In this document: positions 8,905 through 18,725 of the stretch, one piece after another | Layout: each line of letters begins with the position of its first letter | Numbering within the stretch: position 1 is the stretch's first letter | DNA from: Vibrio atlanticus | GTDB taxonomy: Bacteria > Pseudomonadota > Gammaproteobacteria > Enterobacterales > Vibrionaceae | Direction of reading: 5' to 3' | Assembly (NCBI RefSeq): GCF_024347315.1 | Contig: NZ_AP025460.1 | Coordinates: 868,001 to 932,000, forward strand | DNA: 64,000 nt | Translations under genes and position numbers: made by a program | The notes under the pieces: generated by a model | Told to the model about the DNA's origin: nothing | Database searches by the model: none | Seen by the model: the letters and a program-made list of their open reading frames with translations, nothing else

Positions 8905-9993
8905 ATGAAAGCCTCGATTCTAATAAAGCTTGAAACACTTGTTGAACGCTATGAAGAAGTTCAACATCTACTTGGTGATCCCGATGTACTTGGGAATCAA
9001 GATAAATTCCGTGCCTTGTCAAAAGAGTATTCTCAATTAGAAGAGGTGACGGGGTGCTTTAAATCATACCAGCAAGCTCAAGAAGATTTAGAAGCTGCTG
9101 AAGAGATGGCAAATGAAGACGACGCAGAAATGCGTGAAATGGCTCAAGAAGAAATCAAAGATGCGAAAGCGAACATTGAACGTCTGACTGATGAGCTGCA
9201 AATTCTTCTGATTCCAAAAGATCCAAACGATGAGCGTAACTGCTTCTTAGAGATTCGTGCCGGCGCAGGTGGTGATGAAGCGGGTATCTTTGCAGGTAAC
9301 CTTTTCCGTATGTACTCTAAGTTTGCCGAGAAAAAAGGCTGGCGCGTCGAAGTGATGAGCAGCAATGTTTCAGAGCAGGGCGGCTTTAAAGAGATGATCG
9401 CTAAAATCAGTGGCGACGCTGTTTACGGCACAATGAAGTTCGAGTCTGGCGGTCACCGTGTACAACGTGTACCGGAGACTGAATCTCAAGGTCGTGTTCA
9501 TACATCAGCATGTACTGTTGCGGTTATGCCTGAGATTCCAGAAGCGGATCTGCCAGAGATCAAAGCTGGCGACCTTAAGATTGATACTTTCCGTGCATCT
9601 GGCGCGGGTGGTCAGCACGTTAACACCACGGATTCAGCAATCCGTATTACTCACTTACCAACAGGTACAGTAGTAGAGTGTCAAGACGAGCGTTCTCAGC
9701 ATAAAAACAAAGCGAAAGCGATGGCTGTTCTTGCGGCTCGTATCGTTCAAGCTGAAGAAGAGCGTCGTGCAGCCGCGATTTCAGATACACGTCGTAACCT
9801 ATTAGGTTCTGGTGACCGTAGTGACCGTATTCGTACGTACAACTACCCTCAAGGCCGCGTTTCTGATCACCGCATCAACTTAACTATCTACCGCCTGAAC
9901 GAAGTTCTGGAAGGTGATATGCAAAGCCTGCTTGATCCTGTTCTGCAAGAGCACCAAGCCGATCAACTAGCAGCACTTGCTGAGCACAACTAA
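8905..9993 (+). CDS. prfA: Peptide chain release factor 1
   Basis: Recognises UAA and UAG stop codons and triggers peptidyl-tRNA hydrolysis. The 362 residues contain the RF1 codon-recognition PxT motif (PET, residues 190-192) and the catalytic GGQ at 235-237 (SGAGGQHVN). RF1 identity rather than RF2 follows from PxT and from the position after hemA. Its Gln is the target of PrmC, encoded five bases downstream. Confidence 0.97.
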   Translation: MKASILIKLETLVERYEEVQHLLGDPDVLGNQDKFRALSKEYSQLEEVTGCFKSYQQAQEDLEAAEEMANEDDAEMREMAQEEIKDAKANIERLTDELQILLIPKDPNDERNCFLEIRAGAGGDEAGIFAGNLFRMYSKFAEKKGWRVEVMSSNVSEQGGFKEMIAKISGDAVYGTMKFESGGHRVQRVPETESQGRVHTSACTVAVMPEIPEADLPEIKAGDLKIDTFRASGAGGQHVNTTDSAIRITHLPTGTVVECQDERSQHKNKAKAMAVLAARIVQAEEERRAAAISDTRRNLLGSGDRSDRIRTYNYPQGRVSDHRINLTIYRLNEVLEGDMQSLLDPVLQEHQADQLAALAEHN

Positions 9994-9998
9994 TTACT

Positions 9999-10871
9999 AT
10001 GCAGTCAGCATATACGGTTGAAAGTGCTTTAAAGTCAGCAATCGTACAGCTTCAAGAGGGCGATAACACATCGCCCTCGATTGATGCTGCGGTACTGCTT
10101 TGCCACGCCTTAGATAAACCAAGATCTTACCTACTGACTTGGCCTGAGAAGCATCTCACTTCAGAACAAGAATCCGAATTTCATACCCTTCTAAAACGTC
10201 GCTTAACCGGTGAGCCCGTGGCTTATATTGTTGGTGAACGTGAGTTTTGGTCGCTGCCGTTAAAAGTCTCTCCTTCTACTTTAATCCCACGTCCAGATAC
10301 GGAACGCTTGGTTGAAGTGGCGTTAGACAAAACGTATGGCAAGCAAGGTGCGATTCTCGATTTAGGAACGGGTACTGGTGCGATCGCTTTGGCATTGGCG
10401 TCTGAGATGCCGAACCGACCAGTGACGGGTATTGATCTTCGTCCGGAAGCGCAACAACTTGCGACAGAAAATGCGCGACGCTTGAATATCACCAACGCTA
10501 CCTTTTTACACGGCAGTTGGTTTGAGCCTTTGAACCTAGCTAACTCTGAAAAAGAAGCGATCAAGTTTTCGTTGATTGTCTCTAACCCGCCATATATTGA
10601 GAAGAATGATCCTCACTTGTCTCAAGGTGATGTACGCTTTGAGCCTATTACGGCGTTAGTGGCTGAAGAGAAAGGGCTCGCGGATATTCGATACATCTCT
10701 GAAAATGCACGAAGCTTTTTAGAAAACGAAGGTTGGTTAGCGTTTGAACACGGTTACGACCAAGGTTTAGCTGTACGTGAGATTATGCAGGCGCTCGGAT
10801 ATCTCGATGTTGTGACAGAGAAAGATTACGGTGGTAATGACCGAGTGACATTGGGTCGTTACTGTTCATAG
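9999..10871 (+). CDS. prmC: Release factor glutamine methyltransferase
   Basis: N5-methylates the Gln of the GGQ motif in RF1 and RF2 using S-adenosylmethionine. The 290-residue protein has an N-terminal helical domain, SAM motif I DLGTGTGAIAL (about residues 121-131) and the substrate-binding NPPY at 196-199. It starts five bases after prfA, so enzyme and substrate are co-expressed. Confidence 0.95.
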   Translation: MQSAYTVESALKSAIVQLQEGDNTSPSIDAAVLLCHALDKPRSYLLTWPEKHLTSEQESEFHTLLKRRLTGEPVAYIVGEREFWSLPLKVSPSTLIPRPDTERLVEVALDKTYGKQGAILDLGTGTGAIALALASEMPNRPVTGIDLRPEAQQLATENARRLNITNATFLHGSWFEPLNLANSEKEAIKFSLIVSNPPYIEKNDPHLSQGDVRFEPITALVAEEKGLADIRYISENARSFLENEGWLAFEHGYDQGLAVREIMQALGYLDVVTEKDYGGNDRVTLGRYCS

Positions 10872-10878
10872 GCTGCTG

Positions 10879-10908
10879 TTAATCATCTTGTGAGCAATAG
10901 ATGATTAA
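10879..10908. repeat. Hairpin after prmC
   Basis: A perfect 10-bp inverted repeat (TTAATCATCT/AGATGATTAA, 10-nt loop) lies just after the prmC stop. There is no T run, so it is a weak terminator candidate or an mRNA 3'-end stabiliser. Confidence 0.45.
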
Positions 10909-10963
10909 CTTGCTAAATTGATACCTTTAACTCGAAAATACACTTAACTCGATAATGCATTTA

Positions 10964-11000
10964 ACGCAGAAATACAGAGATTTTACGCAGAACTACAGAG
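10964..11000 (+). promoter_or_regulatory. Direct repeats upstream of the sirB2-like gene
   Basis: ACGCAGAAATACAGAG (10964-10979) recurs with one mismatch at 10985-11000, a 21-base step equal to two helical turns. Just before lies another imperfect pair of TTAACTCGA-type repeats (about 10927 and 10944). This could be an operator; no regulator is identified. Confidence 0.35.
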
Positions 11001-11061
11001 CATTAACGGGTATTGTGTGGCTCGTGTTAACGAAAGACATATAAAAATATAAAGGAATACC

Positions 11062-11445
11062 ATGTACGAAGGTCTAAAACATTTTCACCTATTAACGATT
11101 GCTATAAGCGCACTGCTTCTTTCGATTCGTTTCGCTCTTATGATGGCTAACTCACCGAAGCTTAAGCATCCTTTCTTACAGCGTTTCCCTCATATCAATG
11201 ACTCATTGCTGTTGCTTTCGGGTATTGGTTTGATTTTTATCACTGGCTTTATTCCATTTACACCAGCAGCACCATGGTTAACCGAAAAACTAACCTGTGT
11301 TATGGCTTATATCGCATTGGGCTTCTTTGCGCTTAAGCTAGGTAAAAACAAGCTACTGAGAGTGTTCTCTTTCTTTGGCGCGCTTGGCTGGTTAGCGATG
11401 GCAGGTAAAATTGCAATGACGAAGACACCAACATTTTTCGGTTAA
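11062..11445 (+). CDS. SirB2-family inner-membrane protein
   Basis: The 127-residue protein is almost entirely hydrophobic, with about four predicted membrane segments (residues 10-30, 48-66, 76-96, 100-120) and a KHPFLQRFPHINDS loop typical of SirB2 (E. coli YchQ). Function in the family is unknown; the name comes from an old Salmonella invasion-regulation screen. It has an AAAGGAATACC ribosome-binding site. It sits between prmC and the sirB1-like gene, as in enterobacteria, followed by kdsA. Confidence 0.8.
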   Translation: MYEGLKHFHLLTIAISALLLSIRFALMMANSPKLKHPFLQRFPHINDSLLLLSGIGLIFITGFIPFTPAAPWLTEKLTCVMAYIALGFFALKLGKNKLLRVFSFFGALGWLAMAGKIAMTKTPTFFG

Positions 11446-11472
11446 TTATCTCCTTATTTCGGTTAACTACCT

Positions 11473-12282
11473 ATGTACGAATTTTTTGATGAAGACTTTG
11501 ACCAGCTAGAGTTAGCTGAAGGTGCATTGATCTTAAATAAAGCGATTAACCCAGAAACTCAAGACAGTTGGGCAGAACAAGAGTTGGCGAGATTGTTAAA
11601 AGACGCCGAGTTTGCTTTGGTTAACGAAACGGATGAACAGCAGAAGTTTGAATCCTTTATTCGACTATTCTTTTATGAGTGGGGTTTTGCTGGGGATAAA
11701 GATGCGTATTTTTCTTCGGAAAACGCATTTATCGATAAAGTACTTGAGAGAAAAAAAGGCATTCCAGTGAGTCTTGGTGCGATCTTTCTTTATCTAGGTC
11801 GCAAGTTAGGCTTCCCTGTTGAAGGCGTATCTTTCCCAACTCAATTCTTACTTAAAGTGAGTTGGTTCGGGCAAGCTGCTGTATACATTAACCCGTACAA
11901 CGGCGAGTACGTTGGCGTACAAACTTTACGAGCATGGCTTATCGGGCATGATGGCCCACTAGCTAAGGTGAAGGCTGAACATTTAGAGGTTGCTGACCAC
12001 CCAACGATCATTGGTAAGTGGCTAGCGTTGCTTAAGAGTGCATTATTGCGAGAAGAGCGTTATACGCTTGCATTGAAGTGTACTGATCTTGCGTTAACGT
12101 TTGTGCCGGATGACCCGTATGAAATCCGCGACCGCGGCTTTATTTATCAGCAGCTAGACTGTCATCAGGTCGCTGCTACGGATTATCAATATTTTATCGA
12201 CCAATGCCCAGATGACCCTGCATCTGAGCTACTAAAATCTCAAGTGAACGTCATGAACGAAAAGACAGTGGTTGTTCACTAA
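11473..12282 (+). CDS. SirB1-family protein (transglutaminase-like/TPR)
   Basis: The 269 residues match SirB1/YchA. An N-terminal transglutaminase-like fold is seen in the stretch GIPVSLGAIFLYLGRKLG and the following FPTQFLLKV, and C-terminal TPR-like helices around residues 185-250. The KGIPVSL signature is typical. Cytosolic, function unknown; the catalytic Cys of true transglutaminases is not obvious (Ser occupies the IPVSLG position). It follows the sirB2-like gene by 27 bases. Confidence 0.82.
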   Translation: MYEFFDEDFDQLELAEGALILNKAINPETQDSWAEQELARLLKDAEFALVNETDEQQKFESFIRLFFYEWGFAGDKDAYFSSENAFIDKVLERKKGIPVSLGAIFLYLGRKLGFPVEGVSFPTQFLLKVSWFGQAAVYINPYNGEYVGVQTLRAWLIGHDGPLAKVKAEHLEVADHPTIIGKWLALLKSALLREERYTLALKCTDLALTFVPDDPYEIRDRGFIYQQLDCHQVAATDYQYFIDQCPDDPASELLKSQVNVMNEKTVVVH

Positions 12283-12289
12283 TTAATAA

Positions 12290-13159
<870 letters not shown>

Positions 13160-13226
13160 TTTTATCTGATGTTAAGTCACTAGTATTAACTAGAGAATGT
13201 TAACTCGTTATTTGATTGTAATAGAC

Positions 13227-13258
13227 AAACGCCCAACTCTTAGAGTTGGGCGTTTTTT
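13227..13258 (+). terminator. Rho-independent terminator after kdsA
   Basis: AAACGCCCAACTC/GAGTTGGGCGTTT with a 3-nt loop, followed by TTTT. Confidence 0.9.
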
Positions 13259-13658
13259 AATGGAACATCCGTTTAGTTCACCGAAGCCTCGGCCTATTTG
13301 GTCTATGACTAAGCTGTCTGTCTGGCTGTTCACGAACTTGTTTTGCAGTGCGTCAATCTACGATAGGCGATTAAATCCTTGTTAACAGAGCCTCTGATTC
13401 CCTAAGAAAGCGCTATAGGTGTGTGAGGTCTGTCCTGTTTGTAGTGAATTACTGATGTTCATCACACTTTATAAGTAAACGATTGCCTGTGATGCAGGGG
13501 AAGTTTGAGTGTAATCTCATAATTTTGTTACACTTAACTGTTGATCTATGCGTGACCAATTCGACATAAATATGAAATCGTCGTGTTACATTTAGAATGT
13601 TAATTTAAGATTAGTCATGTTGAAGTCTTATTGTTCGAACTCCAGACAAGGAGTCGCA
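13259..13658. other. Gene-free stretch before nutA with possible control sites
   Basis: This 400-base stretch holds no convincing ORF. It contains a CRP-like sequence, ACTGA-TGTTCA-TCACA (13451-13466), and a separated inverted repeat AGTGTAA (13508-13514)/TTACACT (13528-13534). Both lie in the right place to control nutA. The first half (13259-13440) shows nothing I recognise. Confidence 0.4.
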
Positions 13659-13688
13659 ATGGATTATAAAAGCAGTGGATTCCCCTAA
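13659..13688 (+). CDS. Nine-codon upstream ORF (possible leader peptide) of nutA
   Basis: ATG at 13659 follows a near-ideal Shine-Dalgarno AAGGAG (13648-13653) at 5-base spacing and opens a 9-residue frame, MDYKSSGFP, ending in TAA at 13686-13688. It is out of frame with nutA and ends 19 bases before the preferred nutA start. Its ribosome-binding site is stronger than that of nutA itself, so ribosomes should load here first. A role in translational coupling or attenuation is inference. Confidence 0.5.
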   Translation: MDYKSSGFP

Positions 13689-13707
13689 AAAGTTCAAAGG
13701 TATGACA

Positions 13708-15369
13708 ATGAAGCAACGCCTTATTCTAAAGACAGCACTAAGTGCTGCAATCCTAGCTACTTTAGCTGGATGTGCGTCTCAATCAGCTCATGATTGGAAC
13801 CAAGACGAAACTTATAAGCTAACTATCCTGCATACGAACGACAACCATGGTCGTTTTTGGCAGAACAAATACGGCGAATACGGCATGTCTGCACGTAAAA
13901 CGCTTGTTGACCAACTTCGTGCAGAAGTTGAAGCAGAAGGCGGTAGCGTGTTGCTTCTATCTGGCGGTGACATCAACACTGGTGTACCAGAGTCAGACCT
14001 TCAGGATGCAGAACCTGATTTTAAAGGTATGAATAAAATTGGTTACGATGCAATGGCATTAGGTAACCACGAGTTCGATAACTCACTAGACGTACTGCAA
14101 AAACAGATCGACTGGGCAAACTTCCCAATGCTATCTGCAAACATCTACGACAAAGCGACAGGCGAGCGTAAATTCCAAGCTTACGAGATGTTTGAAAAGC
14201 AAGGTATCAAGATTGCTGTTATCGGTCTAACGACTGAAGATACTGCGAAAATTGGTAACCCAGAATTTATTGCTGGTATCGATTTCCGTGACCCTAAAGA
14301 AGAAGCGAAGAAACTGATCGCTGAACTTAAAGAAACAGAAAAACCAGATCTAATCTTCGCTGTGACTCATATGGGTCACTACGAAAATGGTCAGCGTGGT
14401 GTTAATGCTCCGGGTGATGTAGCACTAGCTCGTTACCTAAATGAAGGCGATCTAGATATGATCGTTGGTGGTCACTCTCAAGAGCCTGTATGTATGGAAG
14501 GCCCTAACGTTGCGAAGCAAAACTTCAAGCCGGGTGATGAGTGTAAACCAGACGTTCAAAACGGTACTTACATCGTTCAAGCTCACGAGTGGGGCAAGTA
14601 CGTAGGCCGTGCTGATTACGAATTCCGTAATGGCGAACTAGAGATGGTGAGCTACGACTTGGTTCCCGTTAACCTTAAGAAGAAAGTTAAGATTGACGGC
14701 AAGAAGCAACGCGTTCTTATTCAAGATGAAATCGCACAAGATCCAGAGCTGCTTGAATTCCTACGTCCTTTCCAAGAACAGGGCCAAGCTCAGTTAGAAG
14801 TTCAAATCGCTGAGACAAATGGCAAGCTTGAAGGTGACCGTAACGTAGTTCGCTTCCAACAAACTAACCTAGGTCGTTTGATTGCGACTTCTCACATGGA
14901 GCGTGCAAAAGCAGACTTCGCTGTGATGAACTCTGGTGGCGTTCGTGACTCAATTGAAGCCGGTGATGTGACGTACAAAGATGTACTGACAGTACAGCCT
15001 TTTGCAAACATCCTGACTTACACTGATATGACTGGTAAAGAAGTTCTAGATTACCTAAACGTAGTGGCGACTAAACCTGTTGATTCAGGTGCTTATGCAC
15101 AGTTTGCAGGTATTTCTATGACTGTCGCTAACGGTGAAGTATCGAATGTCTTCATCGGTGGCAAGCAGCTTCGTTTAGACGAAACATACCGCTTTACGGT
15201 ACCAAGCTTTAACGCTGCTGGCGGTGACGGTTACCCTAAACTGTCTGATCATCCTGGCTTTGTGAACACAGGTTTTGTTGACGCTGAAGTACTAAAAGAG
15301 TACCTAGAAGCAAACAGCCCTGTTGATGTGAACAAGTACGCGCCTTCAGGTCAAATGGTTTACAAGTAA
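13708..15369 (+). CDS. nutA: Lipoprotein 5'-nucleotidase (NutA/UshA family)
   Basis: Hydrolyses extracellular nucleotides to nucleosides at the cell surface or periplasm; in marine vibrios the NutA enzyme is chloride-activated. The product starts with a lipoprotein signal ending in LAGC, then a calcineurin-like phosphoesterase domain (ILHTNDNHGR, GGDINTG, GNHEFD, VTHMGHYENG, GGHSQEP). A 5'-nucleotidase C-terminal domain follows (TNLGRLIATSH, MNSGGVRDS, FAGISM, FNAAGGDGYP). I choose the ATG at 13708 (553 residues), with AAAGG seven bases upstream; an in-frame GTG at 13675 lies inside the short upstream ORF. A terminator follows. Confidence 0.93.
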   Translation: MKQRLILKTALSAAILATLAGCASQSAHDWNQDETYKLTILHTNDNHGRFWQNKYGEYGMSARKTLVDQLRAEVEAEGGSVLLLSGGDINTGVPESDLQDAEPDFKGMNKIGYDAMALGNHEFDNSLDVLQKQIDWANFPMLSANIYDKATGERKFQAYEMFEKQGIKIAVIGLTTEDTAKIGNPEFIAGIDFRDPKEEAKKLIAELKETEKPDLIFAVTHMGHYENGQRGVNAPGDVALARYLNEGDLDMIVGGHSQEPVCMEGPNVAKQNFKPGDECKPDVQNGTYIVQAHEWGKYVGRADYEFRNGELEMVSYDLVPVNLKKKVKIDGKKQRVLIQDEIAQDPELLEFLRPFQEQGQAQLEVQIAETNGKLEGDRNVVRFQQTNLGRLIATSHMERAKADFAVMNSGGVRDSIEAGDVTYKDVLTVQPFANILTYTDMTGKEVLDYLNVVATKPVDSGAYAQFAGISMTVANGEVSNVFIGGKQLRLDETYRFTVPSFNAAGGDGYPKLSDHPGFVNTGFVDAEVLKEYLEANSPVDVNKYAPSGQMVYK

Positions 15370-15437
15370 TTGAACCTAGTTAATTGAATCACTAGGTGCT
15401 AAATTAGATTGACTCTAGCACCATGATAAATTTAACT

Positions 15438-15463
15438 AAAGCGACGCCTCGGCGTCGCTTTTT
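15438..15463 (+). terminator. Rho-independent terminator after nutA
   Basis: AAAGCGACGCC/GGCGTCGCTTT with a 2-nt loop, followed by a short T run. Confidence 0.88.
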
Positions 15464-15487
15464 GTTTATCTATCGTTTGGATTTGTT

Positions 15488-15961
15488 ATGACCCCTGCAA
15501 TCAATCTCGCCAAGAAAAAGAAAATCGCTCACAGTGTGCATCAGTATCATCATGATGCGAATAACACGAATTATGGATTAGAGGCTGTCGAAGCGCTTGG
15601 TCAAGATCCCAAACGTGTATTCAAAACGCTTTTGTTCAGCTTGAATGGGGTGGCGAAAGATTTGGCGGTTGCCGTTATTCCCGTCGATCAGAAGCTAAAT
15701 CTAAAGTTTGCAGCAAAAGCAGCGAAAGGTAAAAAAGCAGAGATGGCTGATCCAGATATTGCTCAGAAAACGACAGGTTATGTGGTGGGAGGAATCAGTC
15801 CTCTTGGTCAGAAAAAAGCATTGCCTACCTTTGTTCATTCCAGCGCTACCGATTTTGAAACGATATGTGTGAGTGCAGGGAAGAGAGGGTTAGAGATCGA
15901 GCTAGACCCGAAAGACTTAGTACTACTTACGCGTGGTCAGTTTGCTGAACTATGCCTGTAG
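15488..15961 (+). CDS. ybaK: Cys-tRNA(Pro)/Cys-tRNA(Cys) deacylase YbaK
   Basis: Trans-editing enzyme that hydrolyses cysteine mischarged on tRNA(Pro). The 157 residues are family length. Visible features are VFKTLLFSLNG with the essential Lys of the substrate pocket, KLNLKFAAKAAKGKKAEMAD, and GYVVGGISPLGQKK. It is convergent with the pseudouridine synthase gene, separated by a bidirectional terminator. Confidence 0.93.
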   Translation: MTPAINLAKKKKIAHSVHQYHHDANNTNYGLEAVEALGQDPKRVFKTLLFSLNGVAKDLAVAVIPVDQKLNLKFAAKAAKGKKAEMADPDIAQKTTGYVVGGISPLGQKKALPTFVHSSATDFETICVSAGKRGLEIELDPKDLVLLTRGQFAELCL

Positions 15962-16002
15962 CTTGTGCTTTCCATAACGATACACGTACATGATCATAAA
16001 TA

Positions 16003-16034
16003 AAACGCCCGCTAGACTAATCTAGCGGGCGTTT
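16003..16034. terminator. Bidirectional terminator between ybaK and rluF-like gene
   Basis: A perfect 14-bp stem (AAACGCCCGCTAGA/TCTAGCGGGCGTTT, loop CTAA) is T-rich on both flanks and serves the convergent genes. Confidence 0.88.
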
Positions 16035-16067
16035 CTTTATCGACAGTCCCGTTTGAAAGGATTCTGA

Positions 16068-17207
16068 CTACTTTTTCAAACCTAAAGTACCACCAACACG
16101 TTTCGGTGCAGGCTTGTTCGGTCTGTTTGAATCTTGACTGCGGTTTGTCGGCTTTCCGCTTCTACGTTCGTTATTGTCGCGATCTGTGCGATTGCGATCC
16201 GAACGGTTTTTATCTGAATTAGAACGCTCTGAACGAGAGTTTGATTTCCAGTTCTCGGTATTGCCACCGCCACCGCTTTCACCGTTCGATGAGTTACGGC
16301 CACGCTTTGAGTTAGGCGCATGACGGAATTCATCCGCATTGTTACCGCGATAAGTGCGAGTACGGTTCTCGTTTTGATTACGGCGCGCTGTTGAAGTTTG
16401 GTTCTCTTCACGGCTATCAAAAAGTTTCGCGTCAGTCGCTTTACGAATGCGTTGACCTTTCGCGTTCATTTTTGACGCATCTTCAGTACTTACTGAGCCT
16501 TCACACATCGCCAAGATTTCAGTAATCTCTTCGTCGCTCAGGTAGCGCCATTTTCCGTTAGGAATGCCGTCTAATGAGATGTTCATAATACGAACACGGC
16601 GAAGCTTAAATACTTCATATCCGAGAGCTTCACACATACGGCGAATCTGACGGTTAAGGCCTTGCGTTAATGTGATGCGAAACGAGAACTTGGTCTCTTT
16701 CTCTACCTTACATGGCAAGGTAACAGTATCGAGAATATGAACGCCAGCGCCCATTTGCTTCAAGAACTCAGTCGTAATCGGTTTATCTACACGAACCACG
16801 TATTCTTTTTCGTGGTTGTTACCTGCACGTAGGATTTTGTTTACGATATCGCCGTCGTTGGTCAAGAAGATAAGACCATCAGAAGGCTTATCTAGACGAC
16901 CAATAGGGAATATACGCTTGTGGTGACCTATAAAGTCGACGATGTTGCCTGGAATATCACGCTCAGTAGTACAGGTGATACCTGTTGGTTTATTAAGAGC
17001 AATGTAGATCGGCTTTTCTCTTGAACGAACAGGTTTATTGTCGATCTCAACATCATCACCAGGCAAGACTTTAGTACCCATTTCAGGGATCTTACCGTTA
17101 ATAGTAACTCGGCCAGCATCAATGAGCTTATCGGCTTCGCGGCGTGAGCAAAAACCAGTTTCACTGATGTATTTATTAAGGCGTTTAGCTTGGGATTCTT
17201 GTGACAT
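16068..17207 (-). CDS. rluF: 23S rRNA pseudouridine synthase, RluF-like, with long basic tail
   Basis: RluB/E/F-type pseudouridine synthase; RluF modifies U2604 of 23S rRNA. An S4 RNA-binding domain ([20 protein letters not shown], residues 10-29) precedes the catalytic domain with [18 protein letters not shown] (the Asp is catalytic), [13 protein letters not shown] and [16 protein letters not shown]. Residues about 265-379 form a low-complexity Arg/Asn/Ser-rich tail much longer than in E. coli RluF (290 residues), probably disordered RNA-binding sequence. RluF rather than RluB or RluE is my best match. It is a separate unit from smrA. Confidence 0.85.
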   Translation of the reverse strand: MSQESQAKRLNKYISETGFCSRREADKLIDAGRVTINGKIPEMGTKVLPGDDVEIDNKPVRSREKPIYIALNKPTGITCTTERDIPGNIVDFIGHHKRIFPIGRLDKPSDGLIFLTNDGDIVNKILRAGNNHEKEYVVRVDKPITTEFLKQMGAGVHILDTVTLPCKVEKETKFSFRITLTQGLNRQIRRMCEALGYEVFKLRRVRIMNISLDGIPNGKWRYLSDEEITEILAMCEGSVSTEDASKMNAKGQRIRKATDAKLFDSREENQTSTARRNQNENRTRTYRGNNADEFRHAPNSKRGRNSSNGESGGGGNTENWKSNSRSERSNSDKNRSDRNRTDRDNNERRSGKPTNRSQDSNRPNKPAPKRVGGTLGLKK

Positions 17208-17243
17208 GATATTCTCTTAGCGTTTCACAACGGAAATATAGAT

Positions 17244-17274
17244 AAACAAAAAGCAACCTTTGGATAGTTGCTTT
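17244..17274 (-). terminator. Terminator after smrA
   Basis: AAAGCAAC/GTTGCTTT stem with a 9-nt loop, followed on the minus strand by TTTTTGTTT. Confidence 0.75.
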
Positions 17275-17384
17275 GAGTTGGGATTCGTTAACTGAGGACA
17301 ATTTTAGCACTTGGTGTGAGTCTAGGCACGAAATATCGCTCTTGATGCAAGGCCGCTATCAGCTTACTTATCTATCTCAACTTA

Positions 17385-17966
17385 TCAACTGCTGCGCTTT
17401 TGATGGCGCTCTCTGTTCTCTAGCTTTTTGTCATTACTCTTTCTGAGCATGACATAGACCGCACCTGTACCACCGTGAAATTGCTGAGCAGAATGTACAC
17501 ATTGAACATCGTTAATTTGTGTTAGCCAATTTGCCACGTAGCTTTTCATCATTGCTGGTGGATTCGAACGCTCACCTTTACCGTGGACAATGATAACGGT
17601 GCGAACATCCATTCTTAAACACTGACGCAAAAATGAGAGTACTTCGTTACGAGCGTCTTTCAGTGTTTTCCTGTGAAGGTCGAGTTTGGCTTGAATTGGA
17701 TACTTGCCCAAGCGCAGCTTTTTGTATACGCCTTCTTGTACACCATCTTTCTTATAAGCAATGACATCGTCAGGTTTGATCATTGGAGAGTAGTCTAATG
17801 ATAAGTAGTCTTTCTCGTCGTCAGACAGCCACATAGCGGCTTCACGCTTAGCAAGGTGAGATTCTGTGACTCGGTGTACTTTCTGGTGTTCGGCGGTGTC
17901 ATGGTCGATACGTTTAACATCGCCCATCATTTCTTGGAATAGATCTAAGTCGTCATCATGAGACAT
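17385..17966 (-). CDS. smrA: Smr-domain protein SmrA
   Basis: Small MutS-related domain protein; E. coli SmrA (YdaL) has DNA-nicking activity in vitro. The 193 residues have a charged N-terminus (MSHDDDLDLFQEMM) and a C-terminal Smr domain with LDLHRKTLKDAR (about residues 104-115), VIIVHGKGERSNPPAMM and the terminal FHGGTGAVYVML strand. LDLH and HGKG are the family's catalytic and binding motifs. It is a single gene with its own terminator. Confidence 0.87.
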   Translation of the reverse strand: MSHDDDLDLFQEMMGDVKRIDHDTAEHQKVHRVTESHLAKREAAMWLSDDEKDYLSLDYSPMIKPDDVIAYKKDGVQEGVYKKLRLGKYPIQAKLDLHRKTLKDARNEVLSFLRQCLRMDVRTVIIVHGKGERSNPPAMMKSYVANWLTQINDVQCVHSAQQFHGGTGAVYVMLRKSNDKKLENRERHQKRSS

Positions 17967-18133
17967 AGTGTGTATCTCAAGTTGGATAAGGATAGGGTAA
18001 GTATACCTAAGTTGAGGCCGGGTTTAAAAATGAAAAAACCGGAGAAGACAATAAGTCGGCTCCGGTGCAAAGCGTTTTTACATCTACCTAAAGAAAATGA
18101 TACTTAAAAGTAGATGATTTAGGCTGAGCGATT

Positions 18134-18274
18134 CTAGTGAGGAGATTTTTCAGTCATAACTTTGTAGATGAAGAAGCCTCCATAGAACATCATGAGACCC
18201 AGAGCCCCGAATATTACTATCATTGAAGATAGCCCCACCGCATTACCAAATAGGAGTTCTAGCCAAAAGTCCAT
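18134..18274 (-). CDS. Small DUF3149-like membrane protein, 46 residues
   Basis: The 46-residue frame MDFWLELLFGNAVG... has one long membrane segment (about residues 14-38, rich in Gly, Met and Ile) and a charged C-terminus KVMTEKSPH. It matches my memory of DUF3149, a family of tiny inner-membrane proteins in gammaproteobacteria with no known function. The ATG is preceded by GAGG at 7-base spacing. It sits alone between smrA and tRNA-Pro. Confidence 0.75.
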   Translation of the reverse strand: MDFWLELLFGNAVGLSSMIVIFGALGLMMFYGGFFIYKVMTEKSPH

Positions 18275-18464
18275 GTGTATACCTCAAAGTTATATGACAC
18301 GAGTTAGTGTATTAACTGGTGTTATCAAGTCACTGATCTGGATCAATCCTGTTTCATAAGTTAAATACTTGTTGGTAACTGTGTGTTTTTCGTCACATTG
18401 GCATTTCACTTGTACGTCTTTTGTTCGAACGATTCGATATTGTAAAAAAGAGTGAAAAAAGCCC

Positions 18465-18492
18465 TTGCGGATAAACTCAGAATCCGTATTAT
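18465..18492 (+). promoter_or_regulatory. Promoter of tRNA-Pro
   Basis: TTGCGG (18465-18470), 16-base spacer, TATTAT (18487-18492), 37 bases before the tRNA. Confidence 0.65.
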
Positions 18493-18529
18493 ACGCTTCA
18501 TCGACAGGCAATCAGCCAGTTAGATATCT

Positions 18530-18606
<77 letters not shown>

Positions 18607-18612
18607 CATTAA

Positions 18613-18642
18613 GAAAGCCTGCTCAATGAGCAGGCTTTCGTC
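18613..18642 (+). terminator. Terminator after tRNA-Pro
   Basis: GAAAGCCTGCTC/GAGCAGGCTTTC stem with AAT loop, followed by a T-rich stretch. Confidence 0.85.
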
Positions 18643-18672
18643 GTTTTAGAGCGTAGAAAATAGGATTAGAAC

Positions 18673-18722
18673 CTAAGTGGGGTTCGCCTGATGTTCAAAA
18701 TAAGATCTTCACTGCCACATTG
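18673..18722 (+). pseudogene. Possible decayed tRNA-Pro 3' end
   Basis: GGGGTTCG (about 18681) and then TCTTCACTGCCACATTGAAG (about 18707-18726) resemble the T-arm and 3' end with downstream flank of the intact tRNA-Pro (GGGGTTCG, CTCTTCACCGACCACATTAAG). A further terminator-like hairpin follows, as it does the intact gene. The middle does not align, so this would be a remnant only. Confidence 0.35.
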
Positions 18723-18725
18723 AAG

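Noticed and set aside
13197..13385. 63-codon ORF after kdsA
   Set aside because: It reads through the kdsA terminator hairpin and has no ribosome-binding site.
18290..18511. Minus-strand ORF of 73 codons before tRNA-Pro
   Set aside because: It overlaps the tRNA-Pro promoter and resembles no protein.
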